DNA of 51,526 bases from Nostoc sp. FACHB-892. GTDB lineage: Bacteria > Cyanobacteriota > Cyanobacteriia > Cyanobacteriales > Nostocaceae. Each line of letters opens with the position of its first letter. Positions within the stretch are counted from its first letter, which is position 1. The stretch spans positions 1 to 51,526 of the forward strand of contig NZ_JACJTR010000042.1 in assembly GCF_014698795.1 (NCBI RefSeq), in the 5' to 3' direction. Position numbers and translations under genes: made by a program. Shown piece after piece: positions 17,905 to 25,279 of this stretch. Under the pieces are notes generated by a model. It saw only the letters and a list, made by a program, of their open reading frames with translations. It did not search any database and had not been told where the DNA came from.

Positions 17905-18110
17905 CACTCTTCTATCAGTTGTCTCAGTTCATCCATATTCGAGGAAAACTTTAGTTCACTATTTTGCTGTTCTACTTGCGCCGCCTGAAAATTTTGATAA
18001 ATCTCTTCACGCCTTTCTTCTCGTAGATACTGCTGCAATAACAGTTGAATTTCTAACTTTTCTTCGCTGGAAAGACTTTTAATTGCTTCAACTACATCAC
18101 TGAAGATCAT
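17904..18110 (-). CDS. Antitoxin of the RelE-type pair
   Basis: 68 residues, acidic, predicted all-helical: MIFSDVVEAIKSLSSEEKLE then a Gln/Glu-rich stretch, ending FSSNMDELRQLIEE. It is upstream of and overlaps its toxin by one base, the usual antitoxin-first order. The N-terminal DVVEAIKSLSSEEKLEIQLLL pattern is common in cyanobacterial antitoxins paired with RelE/YafQ toxins. It lacks an obvious helix-turn-helix, so autoregulation would need dimer-dependent DNA binding. Confidence 0.8.
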   Translation of the reverse strand: MIFSDVVEAIKSLSSEEKLEIQLLLQQYLREERREEIYQNFQAAQVEQQNSELKFSSNMDELRQLIEE

Positions 18111-18177
18111 AACTTAGAATACCTTTTAGTGTTTATCGGATTAATCTAACATGGTAACGATAAAGCTAGACTAGAAA

Positions 18178-18450
18178 TCACCGATAATCGCGCTCCATGT
18201 CACCACTGAAGGAAACTGCGACTTTGTAACCAATGCGAATACCAAAAAGTCGAGCTAATGGGTTTTGATTACGTAAATATCGTGCCGATTCTAAGCCTGT
18301 CTTATCAATTGCGTATTCACCTGTTTCTATATCGATAATCACCATTTTACCTATGTTTTCTTCTCGCTCTACTTGTTGACGAATGCTATTTTCATATAAT
18401 TCTTTCGCACGTCGTCCAACTTCTTCGCGGCTTAAAAGTATGGCTTGCAC
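18178..18450 (-). CDS. Small conserved protein, possible orphan antitoxin-like
   Basis: 90 residues. A helical N-terminus (SREEVGRRAKELYENSIRQQ), then a beta-rich block MVIIDIETGEYAIDKTGLES, and LFGIRIGYKVAVSFSGDMER. I recall similar cyanobacterial proteins encoded next to small aspartyl-protease-like or PIN-like partners, which suggested an antitoxin-like role, but no such partner is adjacent here. The next gene is the antitoxin of a separate RelE pair. The start at 18450 is the only reasonable one. Confidence 0.6.
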   Translation of the reverse strand: MQAILLSREEVGRRAKELYENSIRQQVEREENIGKMVIIDIETGEYAIDKTGLESARYLRNQNPLARLFGIRIGYKVAVSFSGDMERDYR

Positions 18451-18577
18451 GTCTTTGAAACTTGGTTCGTGGTGTGTACTAATTATAAGTTGCTTTAATA
18501 GAGCAAATTAACACAAAGTAAGATTAATATTTGTTGAGTTTTACTTAGTTCAATTTTTCTCATAACTCTCTAGTAAA

Positions 18578-18847
18578 TTAGACTAACTCCGCAGCTAAAA
18601 GCCTACCTTCAATTGGTTCATACTCATCTTCTAGTAACCATAACTTGGCTGCATTATAGTCATTACTAGAAAATACTATTTTATAACCCTGCGCCGGATC
18701 ATAAACTTGACAGTTATCTTCACTGTCGCAAAGCAATAAAAGAATATATGGAGGGGATAACATTGGATCTATCCATACTTCTGTAAATTCCCAGTTATTC
18801 TTCACTCGGTCTTGTGCGGGGGATGACGTGGTATTGGTCGTCTGCAT
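18578..18847 (-). CDS. Acidic small protein, candidate immunity partner
   Basis: 89 residues, overlapping the end of the upstream 112-residue gene by 53 bases in another frame. It is acidic and aromatic-rich, with PPYILLLLCDSEDNCQVYDP, YNAAKLWLLEDEYEPIEGRL and no signal peptide. Small acidic proteins overlapping a basic partner are typical of immunity proteins in polymorphic-toxin modules. That role is inference from order, overlap and charge, since I recognise no family. Confidence 0.6.
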   Translation of the reverse strand: MQTTNTTSSPAQDRVKNNWEFTEVWIDPMLSPPYILLLLCDSEDNCQVYDPAQGYKIVFSSNDYNAAKLWLLEDEYEPIEGRLLAAELV

Positions 18848-19133
18848 TGATTTTTATCTCCCCATAGTAAAGTAGAATACGGCTACCATCTGGACTGATT
18901 CTATAACCTATTGGTTCATTAAAAAACATCCCATAACGTTCATATCCTCGAATCATTCCAGTGAACTGCCCATTTTCTATTATGGCTTGAGTAACTCTAT
19001 TCATTGTAGGTTCATCGTTAAATACATGAGCGGCAAGTCCTCGTTTGAGAAGTCTTTGACTTTGAGGTGTACCTGCTATGTGCTTGGTAACTTGTCTAAC
19101 GTCAAGGGTAATTTGACGATTAATTCCACTCAT
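18795..19133 (-). CDS. Basic small protein, candidate stand-alone toxin-domain protein
   Basis: 112 residues. It starts MSGINRQITLDVRQVTKHIA, then AHVFNDEPTMNRVTQAIIEN, IRGYERYGMFFNEPIGYRI, and ends with a beta-rich YHVIPRTRPSEE. H17, the F-N-D segment and the YHVIPRTRPS tail recall small nuclease domains at the C-termini of contact-dependent toxins, but the full catalytic signature of a known family is not visible. I recall similar cyanobacterial proteins annotated only as DUFs. It has no export signal and no large toxin N-terminus upstream, so it would act inside the cell or be a detached toxin tail. Confidence 0.6.
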   Translation of the reverse strand: MSGINRQITLDVRQVTKHIAGTPQSQRLLKRGLAAHVFNDEPTMNRVTQAIIENGQFTGMIRGYERYGMFFNEPIGYRISPDGSRILLYYGEIKINADDQYHVIPRTRPSEE

Positions 19134-19399
19134 GATTAAGAGTTAAGTTTTTTGTATTTCCAGGATTTACGCTGAAAACAGCTAAATTCCACAACTACGA
19201 TAAAAACAAAATTTATATAAATTGGTCTGAGGCAATAAACCCAACCATACCAATAGGATTTGTTAAGTTTCTTTATTACTCAGCCCAACCTACCACTAAT
19301 TTAGTTATTTTCACGCAATACTTTAAGTTCATTTGCCTGTAACATAACCAAAAGGTAAGTCTGAATCATTAGCAATGACTCTTTAGACAAACCACTTCA

Positions 19400-19538
19400 A
19401 TCACTTGCGGGAATAGGTATTGATTTCCGTTGTTGATCCTGCGACGGTGTATTTCACGGTCAGCTTTACGAGGATTTTATTCTTCTAAATTGCCTCCTGA
19501 TCCTTATCCGAATAGGCGAGAATACACCTGCAAGTGAT
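19400..19538 (+). ncRNA. Candidate retron msr-msd RNA
   Basis: ATCACTTGC (19400-19408) and GCAAGTGAT (19530-19538) are exact inverse complements, the a1/a2 arms expected at the two ends of a retron RNA. Inside, CCGTTG (19427-19432) pairs with CGACGG (19442-19447) around a 9-base loop, a fitting msr stem. GGTGTATT (19446-19453) pairs with AATACACC (19521-19528) to make the base of a long msd hairpin, extended inside by GGTCAG (19458-19463) with CTGA(T)CC (19497-19503). The a2 arm begins one base after the msd stem, where priming should start. A G run follows a1 directly (19409-19411), giving candidate branch guanosines. The RT gene begins 117 bases downstream. Position, length (139 nt) and strand all fit; exact ends are inference. 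Confidence 0.72.
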
Positions 19539-19655
19539 ATTTTTTATTTACAATCGTAGAAATTAGCATGATATCTGTGTCAAGGCTAAATCTAAATATG
19601 ACTGTTACGTTACATCGCTCAAATGTAGCTGATTAAGCATAACTCAGAGGACAAA

Positions 19656-20726
19656 GTGAAAAAAAACTCTCAGTTACTTCTCACAGATAGCCCCGAATCT
19701 TTACGAGAGAAATTTTACTCTCTCAAACAACCGATGGATATAGCTGACCTTTTAGAGGTTTCCTATCCTCGGCTTGTTTATCATATATATCTTGTTGAAA
19801 CTGACAAACGTTATAAAACTTTTGAAATTCCTAAAAAGTCTGGTGGTGTTCGTCAGATATCAACTCCGATAACTGCACTTAAAATCATTCAAACAAAACT
19901 TAATCAAGTATTACAAACAGTGTATGAGATAAAACCCTCAGTGCATGGTTTTGTGATAGGTAAAAATATTGTAACTAATGCTCAAGCTCATACTAAAAAA
20001 CGCTATGTTCTAAATCTTGATTTAACTGATTTTTTTCCGTCGATTAATTTTGGTCGAGTTCGGGGTATGTTTATGGCTACACCCTATGGTTTACATCCAG
20101 ATGTAGCGACTGTTTTAGCACAGATTTGTTGTCATAACAATCAGTTACCTCAAGGTGCCCCAACTTCACCCATCGTGACTAATATGATTTGTGCCAAGAT
20201 GGATAGTCAATTGCAACGTTTAGCTAAAGAGTATAAAGCGACTTATACAAGGTATGCAGATGATATTACTTTCTCAACAACTTTACCTAAATTTCCTGAA
20301 GAATTAGCATATAAAGTTGCTGAAGGAGATGTAGATAAAATTTTGATTGGTAATAAATTACTATCAATTATTAATGAGAACGGATTTGAGGTAAATGAGC
20401 AGAAAATCAGACTGCAAAGCAGGGGTAATCATCAAGCAGTAACAGGATTAACGACAAATCAGTTTCCTAATGTTGACCGCAATTATGTGCGTCATATTCG
20501 CGCTATGCTACATGCTTGGTCTAAATTCGGACTAGAAGCTGCTGAAGAAGAGTATTTAACAAAATATGAAACTAAAAGTAGATTTTCTGCAAAAGACAAA
20601 CCAACTTTTCAGCAAGTACTTCGAGGTAAGATAGAGTTTATTTCTATGGTTAAAGGAAAAGATGACCCAATATATAGAAAATATATAAAGCAATATATAA
20701 ATCTGGTTAGTTTTAGCCAGACATAA
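19656..20726 (+). CDS. Retron reverse transcriptase
   Basis: 356 residues from a GTG at 19656, with AGAGG five bases upstream. It makes branched RNA-linked msDNA from its own RNA. Motifs in order: RT block 1 FEIPKKSGGVRQISTP (about 56-71), the retron-specific NAQAH (N108-H112, the NAxxH of region X), catalytic block A LDLTDFFPSI (121-130), QGAPTSP (166-172), YADD (200-203) and AVTG (261-264, the VTG of region Y). The NAxxH plus VTG pair separates retron RTs from group II intron and DGR enzymes, and there is no maturase or endonuclease domain. The thumb/C-terminus (about 285-350) ends in GKIEFISMVKGKDDPIYRKY, a retron-type tail. Two co-directional genes follow. Confidence 0.95.
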   Translation: MKKNSQLLLTDSPESLREKFYSLKQPMDIADLLEVSYPRLVYHIYLVETDKRYKTFEIPKKSGGVRQISTPITALKIIQTKLNQVLQTVYEIKPSVHGFVIGKNIVTNAQAHTKKRYVLNLDLTDFFPSINFGRVRGMFMATPYGLHPDVATVLAQICCHNNQLPQGAPTSPIVTNMICAKMDSQLQRLAKEYKATYTRYADDITFSTTLPKFPEELAYKVAEGDVDKILIGNKLLSIINENGFEVNEQKIRLQSRGNHQAVTGLTTNQFPNVDRNYVRHIRAMLHAWSKFGLEAAEEEYLTKYETKSRFSAKDKPTFQQVLRGKIEFISMVKGKDDPIYRKYIKQYINLVSFSQT

Positions 20727-20752
20727 CCAAGGAATTAAGGAAAAGTGCTTTT

Positions 20753-21289
20753 ATGATGGAAGGAGATTTGTTTAAAGAAATTGAAAATCTAAAGGAAAAA
20801 CTTAGTGATTTAGAAAATTACATCAAAGTTAATGATTATGAATCATATAAGCGGGTTCAGGAATATATGTCAATAATCCCATATTCTGCTTTGGATTATC
20901 TTAAAAAGAATGAATGGCTAAGAAAACAACTTGAATTTGACTACAGGATGATGATTAGAGCTAGGATTGATGATGACTTTTTAGAGTTTTGTCGATATGC
21001 TAATTTTCAAATTGAATTGATGATTGATGTATTTATAAAGGCTCAGGAAGAAAAAGGTGATATCACCATCGAAAGAGGGGATTTTGGTGAAATTAAGTCA
21101 ATTATAAATCACAAACAAAAAAATTACGGAGGTAATAATCTGGATAAACTAGACTTTTGTCTAGATTCAATAGGACATAATAAACGTCCAATGAAAGAAA
21201 TTATTAGGAAGATTGTGAAATTAAGGAATATTGCTAGTCATAGAGATGCTGCATACGAAAATATCGTGTCTCGGATTAATGATTCATAG
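20753..21289 (+). CDS. HEPN-like protein, candidate retron effector ribonuclease
   Basis: 178 residues, 26 bases after the RT gene. It is almost entirely alpha-helical by pattern: a charged coiled-coil-like N-terminus (about 5-38), then helices around RRNA-like basic DYRMMIRARI, ANFQIELMIDVFIKAQ and, near the end, KLRNIASHRDA. R158-N-I-A-S-H163 is the R-x4-H motif of HEPN ribonucleases, placed as usual near the C-terminus after a helix, with the N following R as in active members. HEPN toxins cut tRNA or mRNA in toxin-antitoxin, CRISPR and abortive-infection systems. In a retron the accessory protein is the toxic effector held inactive by RT-msDNA. Two ATG codons start the frame; AAGG precedes by about 12 bases. 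Confidence 0.75.
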   Translation: MMEGDLFKEIENLKEKLSDLENYIKVNDYESYKRVQEYMSIIPYSALDYLKKNEWLRKQLEFDYRMMIRARIDDDFLEFCRYANFQIELMIDVFIKAQEEKGDITIERGDFGEIKSIINHKQKNYGGNNLDKLDFCLDSIGHNKRPMKEIIRKIVKLRNIASHRDAAYENIVSRINDS

Positions 21290-21374
21290 TTAAGGCTCAT
21301 ACTAGTAATATTAATCTTACTGTTACACTTATTTTTATTTATAATTTTTTTTAAATTTTTATGGGCTAAAGACA

Positions 21375-22031
21375 ATGACAATTAGCATATTTTTGCAGAA
21401 TTGGGCTATTGAAGGTAAAGAAGATGATTTAGTGAAAAATGATTTAATTAAAATATTTAATAATAATGGTAGTCAAGTAAAAACAATAGAATTAGTAAAT
21501 CATAAAGATGGTAACGGTAAATACGTTAATGTTGAAATAGAAAATTTAAATCACGAGAAGCAAGTAGCCGAAAATATTAGCCAAATTAAATATAATAAAT
21601 CAACACTTCGACCAAAAATATCTCATGATATTATTATCAAAAATCTACCCGAATGCACTGAGGAAGATATAAAAGAAGAATGTGAAAAGATTGGGAAATG
21701 TCTGAGGGTAAATATTAAGGGCACAACACATAAATATGCCTATGCCAAACTAGATAGCCTAGAGATCGCACAAAGTTTAGTCACCAATCTTAATAACCAA
21801 ATTTGGCATGGTAACAAACTTGAAGTGGAGTTCAGTCAAAAAAATCCAAATAAACAAATAGGGAAAAATAATTTAGAATCACAAGAAAGTATAGATAAAA
21901 CACCAGTCAAAGCTGAACTAAGTTCTCTGAAAAGTTTTTATAAAAGTAGTGACTACGATCTAGTTACCCAAAATTTGAAAATCTTTATATCTGAAATATG
22001 TCAAAATTTAAGCAATCCTCCATCTAATTAA
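21375..22031 (+). CDS. Tandem RRM-like RNA-binding protein, third gene of the retron operon
   Basis: 218 residues. Residues about 84-153 form an RRM: HDIIIKNLPECTEEDIKEEC (RNP2-like IIIKNLP), then THKYAYAKLDSLEIAQSLVT (RNP1-like KYAYAKL) and WHGNKLEVEF as the last strand. The N-terminal half (about 2-80) follows the same beta-alpha-beta-beta-alpha-beta order (ISIFLQNW, KNDLIKIF, KTIELV, KYVNVEIENL, TLRPKI) and is probably a degenerate second RRM. The C-terminal 60 residues are polar with a final helix. It is longer than the ordinary cyanobacterial Rbp proteins (about 100 residues, one RRM, Gly-rich tail). It lies 85 AT-rich bases after the HEPN-like gene on the same strand and before the shared terminator. 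Confidence 0.75.
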   Translation: MTISIFLQNWAIEGKEDDLVKNDLIKIFNNNGSQVKTIELVNHKDGNGKYVNVEIENLNHEKQVAENISQIKYNKSTLRPKISHDIIIKNLPECTEEDIKEECEKIGKCLRVNIKGTTHKYAYAKLDSLEIAQSLVTNLNNQIWHGNKLEVEFSQKNPNKQIGKNNLESQESIDKTPVKAELSSLKSFYKSSDYDLVTQNLKIFISEICQNLSNPPSN

Positions 22032-22114
22032 AATTAAATAACTATTTAAATAGCACAGAGAATAACTACGAAAAACAGTGAAATGGAATGTGATCGTCAA
22101 TTGTACACTCCAAA

Positions 22115-22147
22115 AAAACGGTAGAGCAATAAATACTCTACCGTTTT
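22115..22147. terminator. Bidirectional rho-independent terminator
   Basis: AAAACGGTAGAG (22115-22126) and CTCTACCGTTTT (22136-22147) form a perfect 12-bp stem with a 9-base loop. The A-tract on the left makes seven T on the minus strand, a strong terminator for clpC, whose stop is 40 bases away. On the plus strand the shorter TTTT tract can end the retron operon. Confidence 0.9.
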
Positions 22148-22186
22148 CTAATTTTTATTTGAGATTTAAATCCCAAACCTTAAATC

Positions 22187-24655
22187 TTACTCAACACCTT
22201 GGGGTAACAATTCCCGACGCTGTTGAGAACTAACTTGCACAACGCCATTTTCATCCACATCAACAAGGGCTGTATCGCCATCCTTGATACGACCAGACAG
22301 AATTTCTTCTGCTAGGCTATCTTCTAACAGGCGCATAATTGCCCGACGTAATGGCCTTGCGCCGTAGCTAGGACTGTAACCTTCTTGGATCAATCGATCC
22401 TTGAAGCGGTCTGTGACTTCTAAGGTGATACCCTTTTCAGTCAGGCGACCAAATACTTCCTTGAGCATAATTTCGGCGATTTGGGTCACTTCCGGCTTGT
22501 TCAACTGACGGAAGACGATAATTTCATCGAGTCGGTTGAGGAACTCTGGACGGAAGTACTGCTTGAGTTCTTCGTTGACCAAAGAGCGAATCCGGTTGTA
22601 AGTTGACTCGCTAGCATCTTCAGAGAATTCAAAGCCGATACCGCTACCGCCTTTTTCAATTACCTTAGAACCAATATTGGAAGTTAAAATCAGCAAGGTG
22701 TTCTTGAAGTCTACCGTGCGACCTTTGGCATCAGTTAACCGACCGTCTTCCAAAATTTGCAGCAGCATATTGAATACATCGGGGTGCGCTTTTTCGATTT
22801 CGTCGAACAACACCACGGTGTAAGGACGCCGCCGCACGGCTTCGGTTAGCTGACCACCTTCGTTATAGCCAACATAACCTGGAGGGGAACCAATCAGCTT
22901 GCTGACGGTGTGACGCTCCATGTATTCGGACATATCTAAGCGGATCATCGCTTCTTCGGAACCGAAGAAGTAAGCAGCTAAGGATTTTGCCAACTCGGTT
23001 TTACCTACACCAGTAGGACCAGAGAAGACAAAGCTAGCTATGGGTCGATTAGGATTCTTCAAACCGACACGAGCGCGGCGAATTGCTCGTGAAACTGCTT
23101 TCACAGCTTCGTCTTGACCAATTAAACGCTGATGCAAGGTGTCTTCCATGTGCAGCAGCTTTTCAGATTCAGATTCGGTGAGTTTGTTCACCGGTACTCC
23201 AGTCCAGGAAGCGACAATGTGGGCAATGTCTTCTTCTGTAACTACAGGTTCTTCACCTTCTGTGCCTGTTGCATTGGTCTTGCTTTGAGCGATCGCCCGG
23301 ATTTCAGCTTTGATTTCCATTTCGCGATCGCGCAGTTCTCCAGCTTTGTCAAAGTCTTGAGAGCGCACCGCGTCATCTTTTTCTTTTAATATCTGACGCA
23401 GTTCTTTGTCTAACTCTTTGGCTGCGGGTGGCAGTTGGGAGTTAATCAAGCGCACCCTAGAACCAGCTTCATCAACTAAGTCGATGGCTTTATCTGGGAG
23501 GTAGCGATCGCTAATGTAACGGTCTGACAATTTCGCCGCCGCTACCAATGCTTCGTCGGAAATTTTCAGTTTGTGGTGTTGCTCGTAGCGTTCGCGCAAA
23601 CCATATAAAATTTCAATTGTTTCATCAACTGTAGGTTCACCAACCATTACTGGTTGGAAACGTCGCTCTAGCGCTGCATCTCGCTCGATGTGCTTCCGGT
23701 ATTCATCTAAGGTTGTAGCACCGATACACTGCAACTCACCTCTAGCCAAAGCTGGCTTGAGGATATTTGCTGCGTCAATTGCACCTTCTGCTGCACCCGC
23801 ACCAATTAAGGTGTGTACCTCATCAATCACGAGAATGACATTACCCGCCGAGCGGATTTCATCCATGATTTTTTTCAAGCGTTCTTCAAATTCACCCCGG
23901 TACTTGGTTCCTGCTACGAGCAAACCAATATCCAAGGTGACAACGCGTTTATCTTCGAGGATGTCAGGGACATCTTTGGTGGCAATGCGTGAAGCTAAAC
24001 CTTCAGCGATCGCTGTTTTACCAACCCCTGGTTCCCCAATCAGCACTGGGTTATTTTTTGTTCGGCGACCCAATATCTGGATCACTCGCTCAATTTCTTT
24101 AGCGCGTCCCACCACTGGATCGAGCTTATTATCTATTGCCATCTGAGTCAGGTTTGAGCCAAATTCATCCAGAGTCGGGGTTTTTGTGCGCCCGGATGAA
24201 CCGCCTGGTGAAACTTCAGCAGTTTCTCCCAACATGCGGATGACTTGGGTTCTTACCTTAGATAGATCCACACCGAGGTTTTCTAGCACCCTGGCTGCGA
24301 CGCCTTCCCCTTCGCGGATTAGGCCCAACAGCAGATGCTCGGTGCCAATGTAGTTATGCCCCAGTTGGCGTGCTTCCTCCAAGGAGAGTTCTAAAACTCG
24401 CTTTGCCCGTGGCGTAAACGGAATTTCCACAGCAACAAAGCCTGATCCCCGTCCTATAATTTTTTCAACTTCAATTCGGGCATCTTTGAGATTGACGCCC
24501 ATTGATTTCAGCACCTTGGCAGCCACTCCAGTGCCTTCGCCAATCAGACCCAGGAGGATCTGCTCGGTTCCAACAAAGTTGTGACCTAAACGGCGGGCCT
24601 CTTCTTGGGCCAGCATGATTACCTTAATGGCTTTTTCTGTGAAGCGCTCAAACAT
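22187..24655 (-). CDS. clpC: ATP-dependent Clp protease ATPase subunit ClpC
   Basis: 822 residues, the usual length for cyanobacterial/plastid ClpC. Two N-domain repeats (about 1-145: FTEKAIKVIMLAQEEARRLG and its second copy), an AAA1 module with Walker A GEPGVGKT (207-214) and Walker B VILVIDEVHTLIGAG, a short UVR-containing middle region (about 410-445) that binds adaptors such as McsB/MecA-like proteins, and an AAA2 module with GPTGVGKTEL and LFDEIEKAHPDV. It unfolds substrates and feeds them to ClpP/ClpR in the cytosol, and is essential in cyanobacteria. The gene is monocistronic and ends at the strong terminator at 22115. Confidence 0.98.
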   Translation of the reverse strand: MFERFTEKAIKVIMLAQEEARRLGHNFVGTEQILLGLIGEGTGVAAKVLKSMGVNLKDARIEVEKIIGRGSGFVAVEIPFTPRAKRVLELSLEEARQLGHNYIGTEHLLLGLIREGEGVAARVLENLGVDLSKVRTQVIRMLGETAEVSPGGSSGRTKTPTLDEFGSNLTQMAIDNKLDPVVGRAKEIERVIQILGRRTKNNPVLIGEPGVGKTAIAEGLASRIATKDVPDILEDKRVVTLDIGLLVAGTKYRGEFEERLKKIMDEIRSAGNVILVIDEVHTLIGAGAAEGAIDAANILKPALARGELQCIGATTLDEYRKHIERDAALERRFQPVMVGEPTVDETIEILYGLRERYEQHHKLKISDEALVAAAKLSDRYISDRYLPDKAIDLVDEAGSRVRLINSQLPPAAKELDKELRQILKEKDDAVRSQDFDKAGELRDREMEIKAEIRAIAQSKTNATGTEGEEPVVTEEDIAHIVASWTGVPVNKLTESESEKLLHMEDTLHQRLIGQDEAVKAVSRAIRRARVGLKNPNRPIASFVFSGPTGVGKTELAKSLAAYFFGSEEAMIRLDMSEYMERHTVSKLIGSPPGYVGYNEGGQLTEAVRRRPYTVVLFDEIEKAHPDVFNMLLQILEDGRLTDAKGRTVDFKNTLLILTSNIGSKVIEKGGSGIGFEFSEDASESTYNRIRSLVNEELKQYFRPEFLNRLDEIIVFRQLNKPEVTQIAEIMLKEVFGRLTEKGITLEVTDRFKDRLIQEGYSPSYGARPLRRAIMRLLEDSLAEEILSGRIKDGDTALVDVDENGVVQVSSQQRRELLPQGVE

Positions 24656-25279
24656 GGCTTTATCCCATCATCTGCGGTCGTGCCGGTATGCTGATTTTAG
24701 CACAGGCAAAGCTTTTGGATGCCTGTATAACAGATTATAGACATCCTGAAGCTATGACTTGAGTTGATGGGCTAATTGTTAACTATTAACTACTTTTATC
24801 TGGCTAGTGTACTGAGGAGCTTTAGTTCACCAGCCTTTTTGGGATTTATTACAAACAGTTCACTGCTTACATTGAGAGTTAATTTATTCAATCCCAAACA
24901 TCTATAACTAACATACGCTTTCTTTAATGTCAAGTATAGAAAAATTTTTATAGCTTTTGCTTATGAATATTGATTATTAAATTAAATATTTAAATATATA
25001 TCAGCGCAGCAAAGTTACATTTTTTTGCTGAAGCTGATCGCAAGCTCCAATAATTCAAAATTTGTAATCTTTAGCTACTAAAAGTTATGCATTGACAAGA
25101 ACGAGTGATATAGATTTGAAAAAATACATCTGTCGTAAGAAGTATTATCAAGAAAGGCAGAGGGCAGGAGGCAGAAGGGAATTCTCCTGCTCTCTGTCCC
25201 TAATCTCTGGTCGCAGCAGTCCCCACGTTAGGCATGCTCTGTCTCCAACTGCGAACGAGACGACAAGACGAATCCCCAA
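24656..25279. other. Intergenic stretch of about 620 bases upstream of clpC
   Basis: No gene is supported. It must carry the clpC promoter in the part near 24656. The part near 25150-25210 contains GGCAGAGGGCAGGAGGCAG and a C/T-rich partner (CTCCTGCTCTCTGTCCC), an imperfect long hairpin of the short-repeat type. A frame reading rightward through 25092-25421 overlaps rimI and lacks coding character. Confidence 0.45.

Noticed and set aside
19656..20726. Group II intron maturase or diversity-generating retroelement RT
   Set aside because: There is no maturase X/endonuclease domain, no template/variable repeat pair or Avd-like gene, and the retron motifs NAxxH and VTG are both present.
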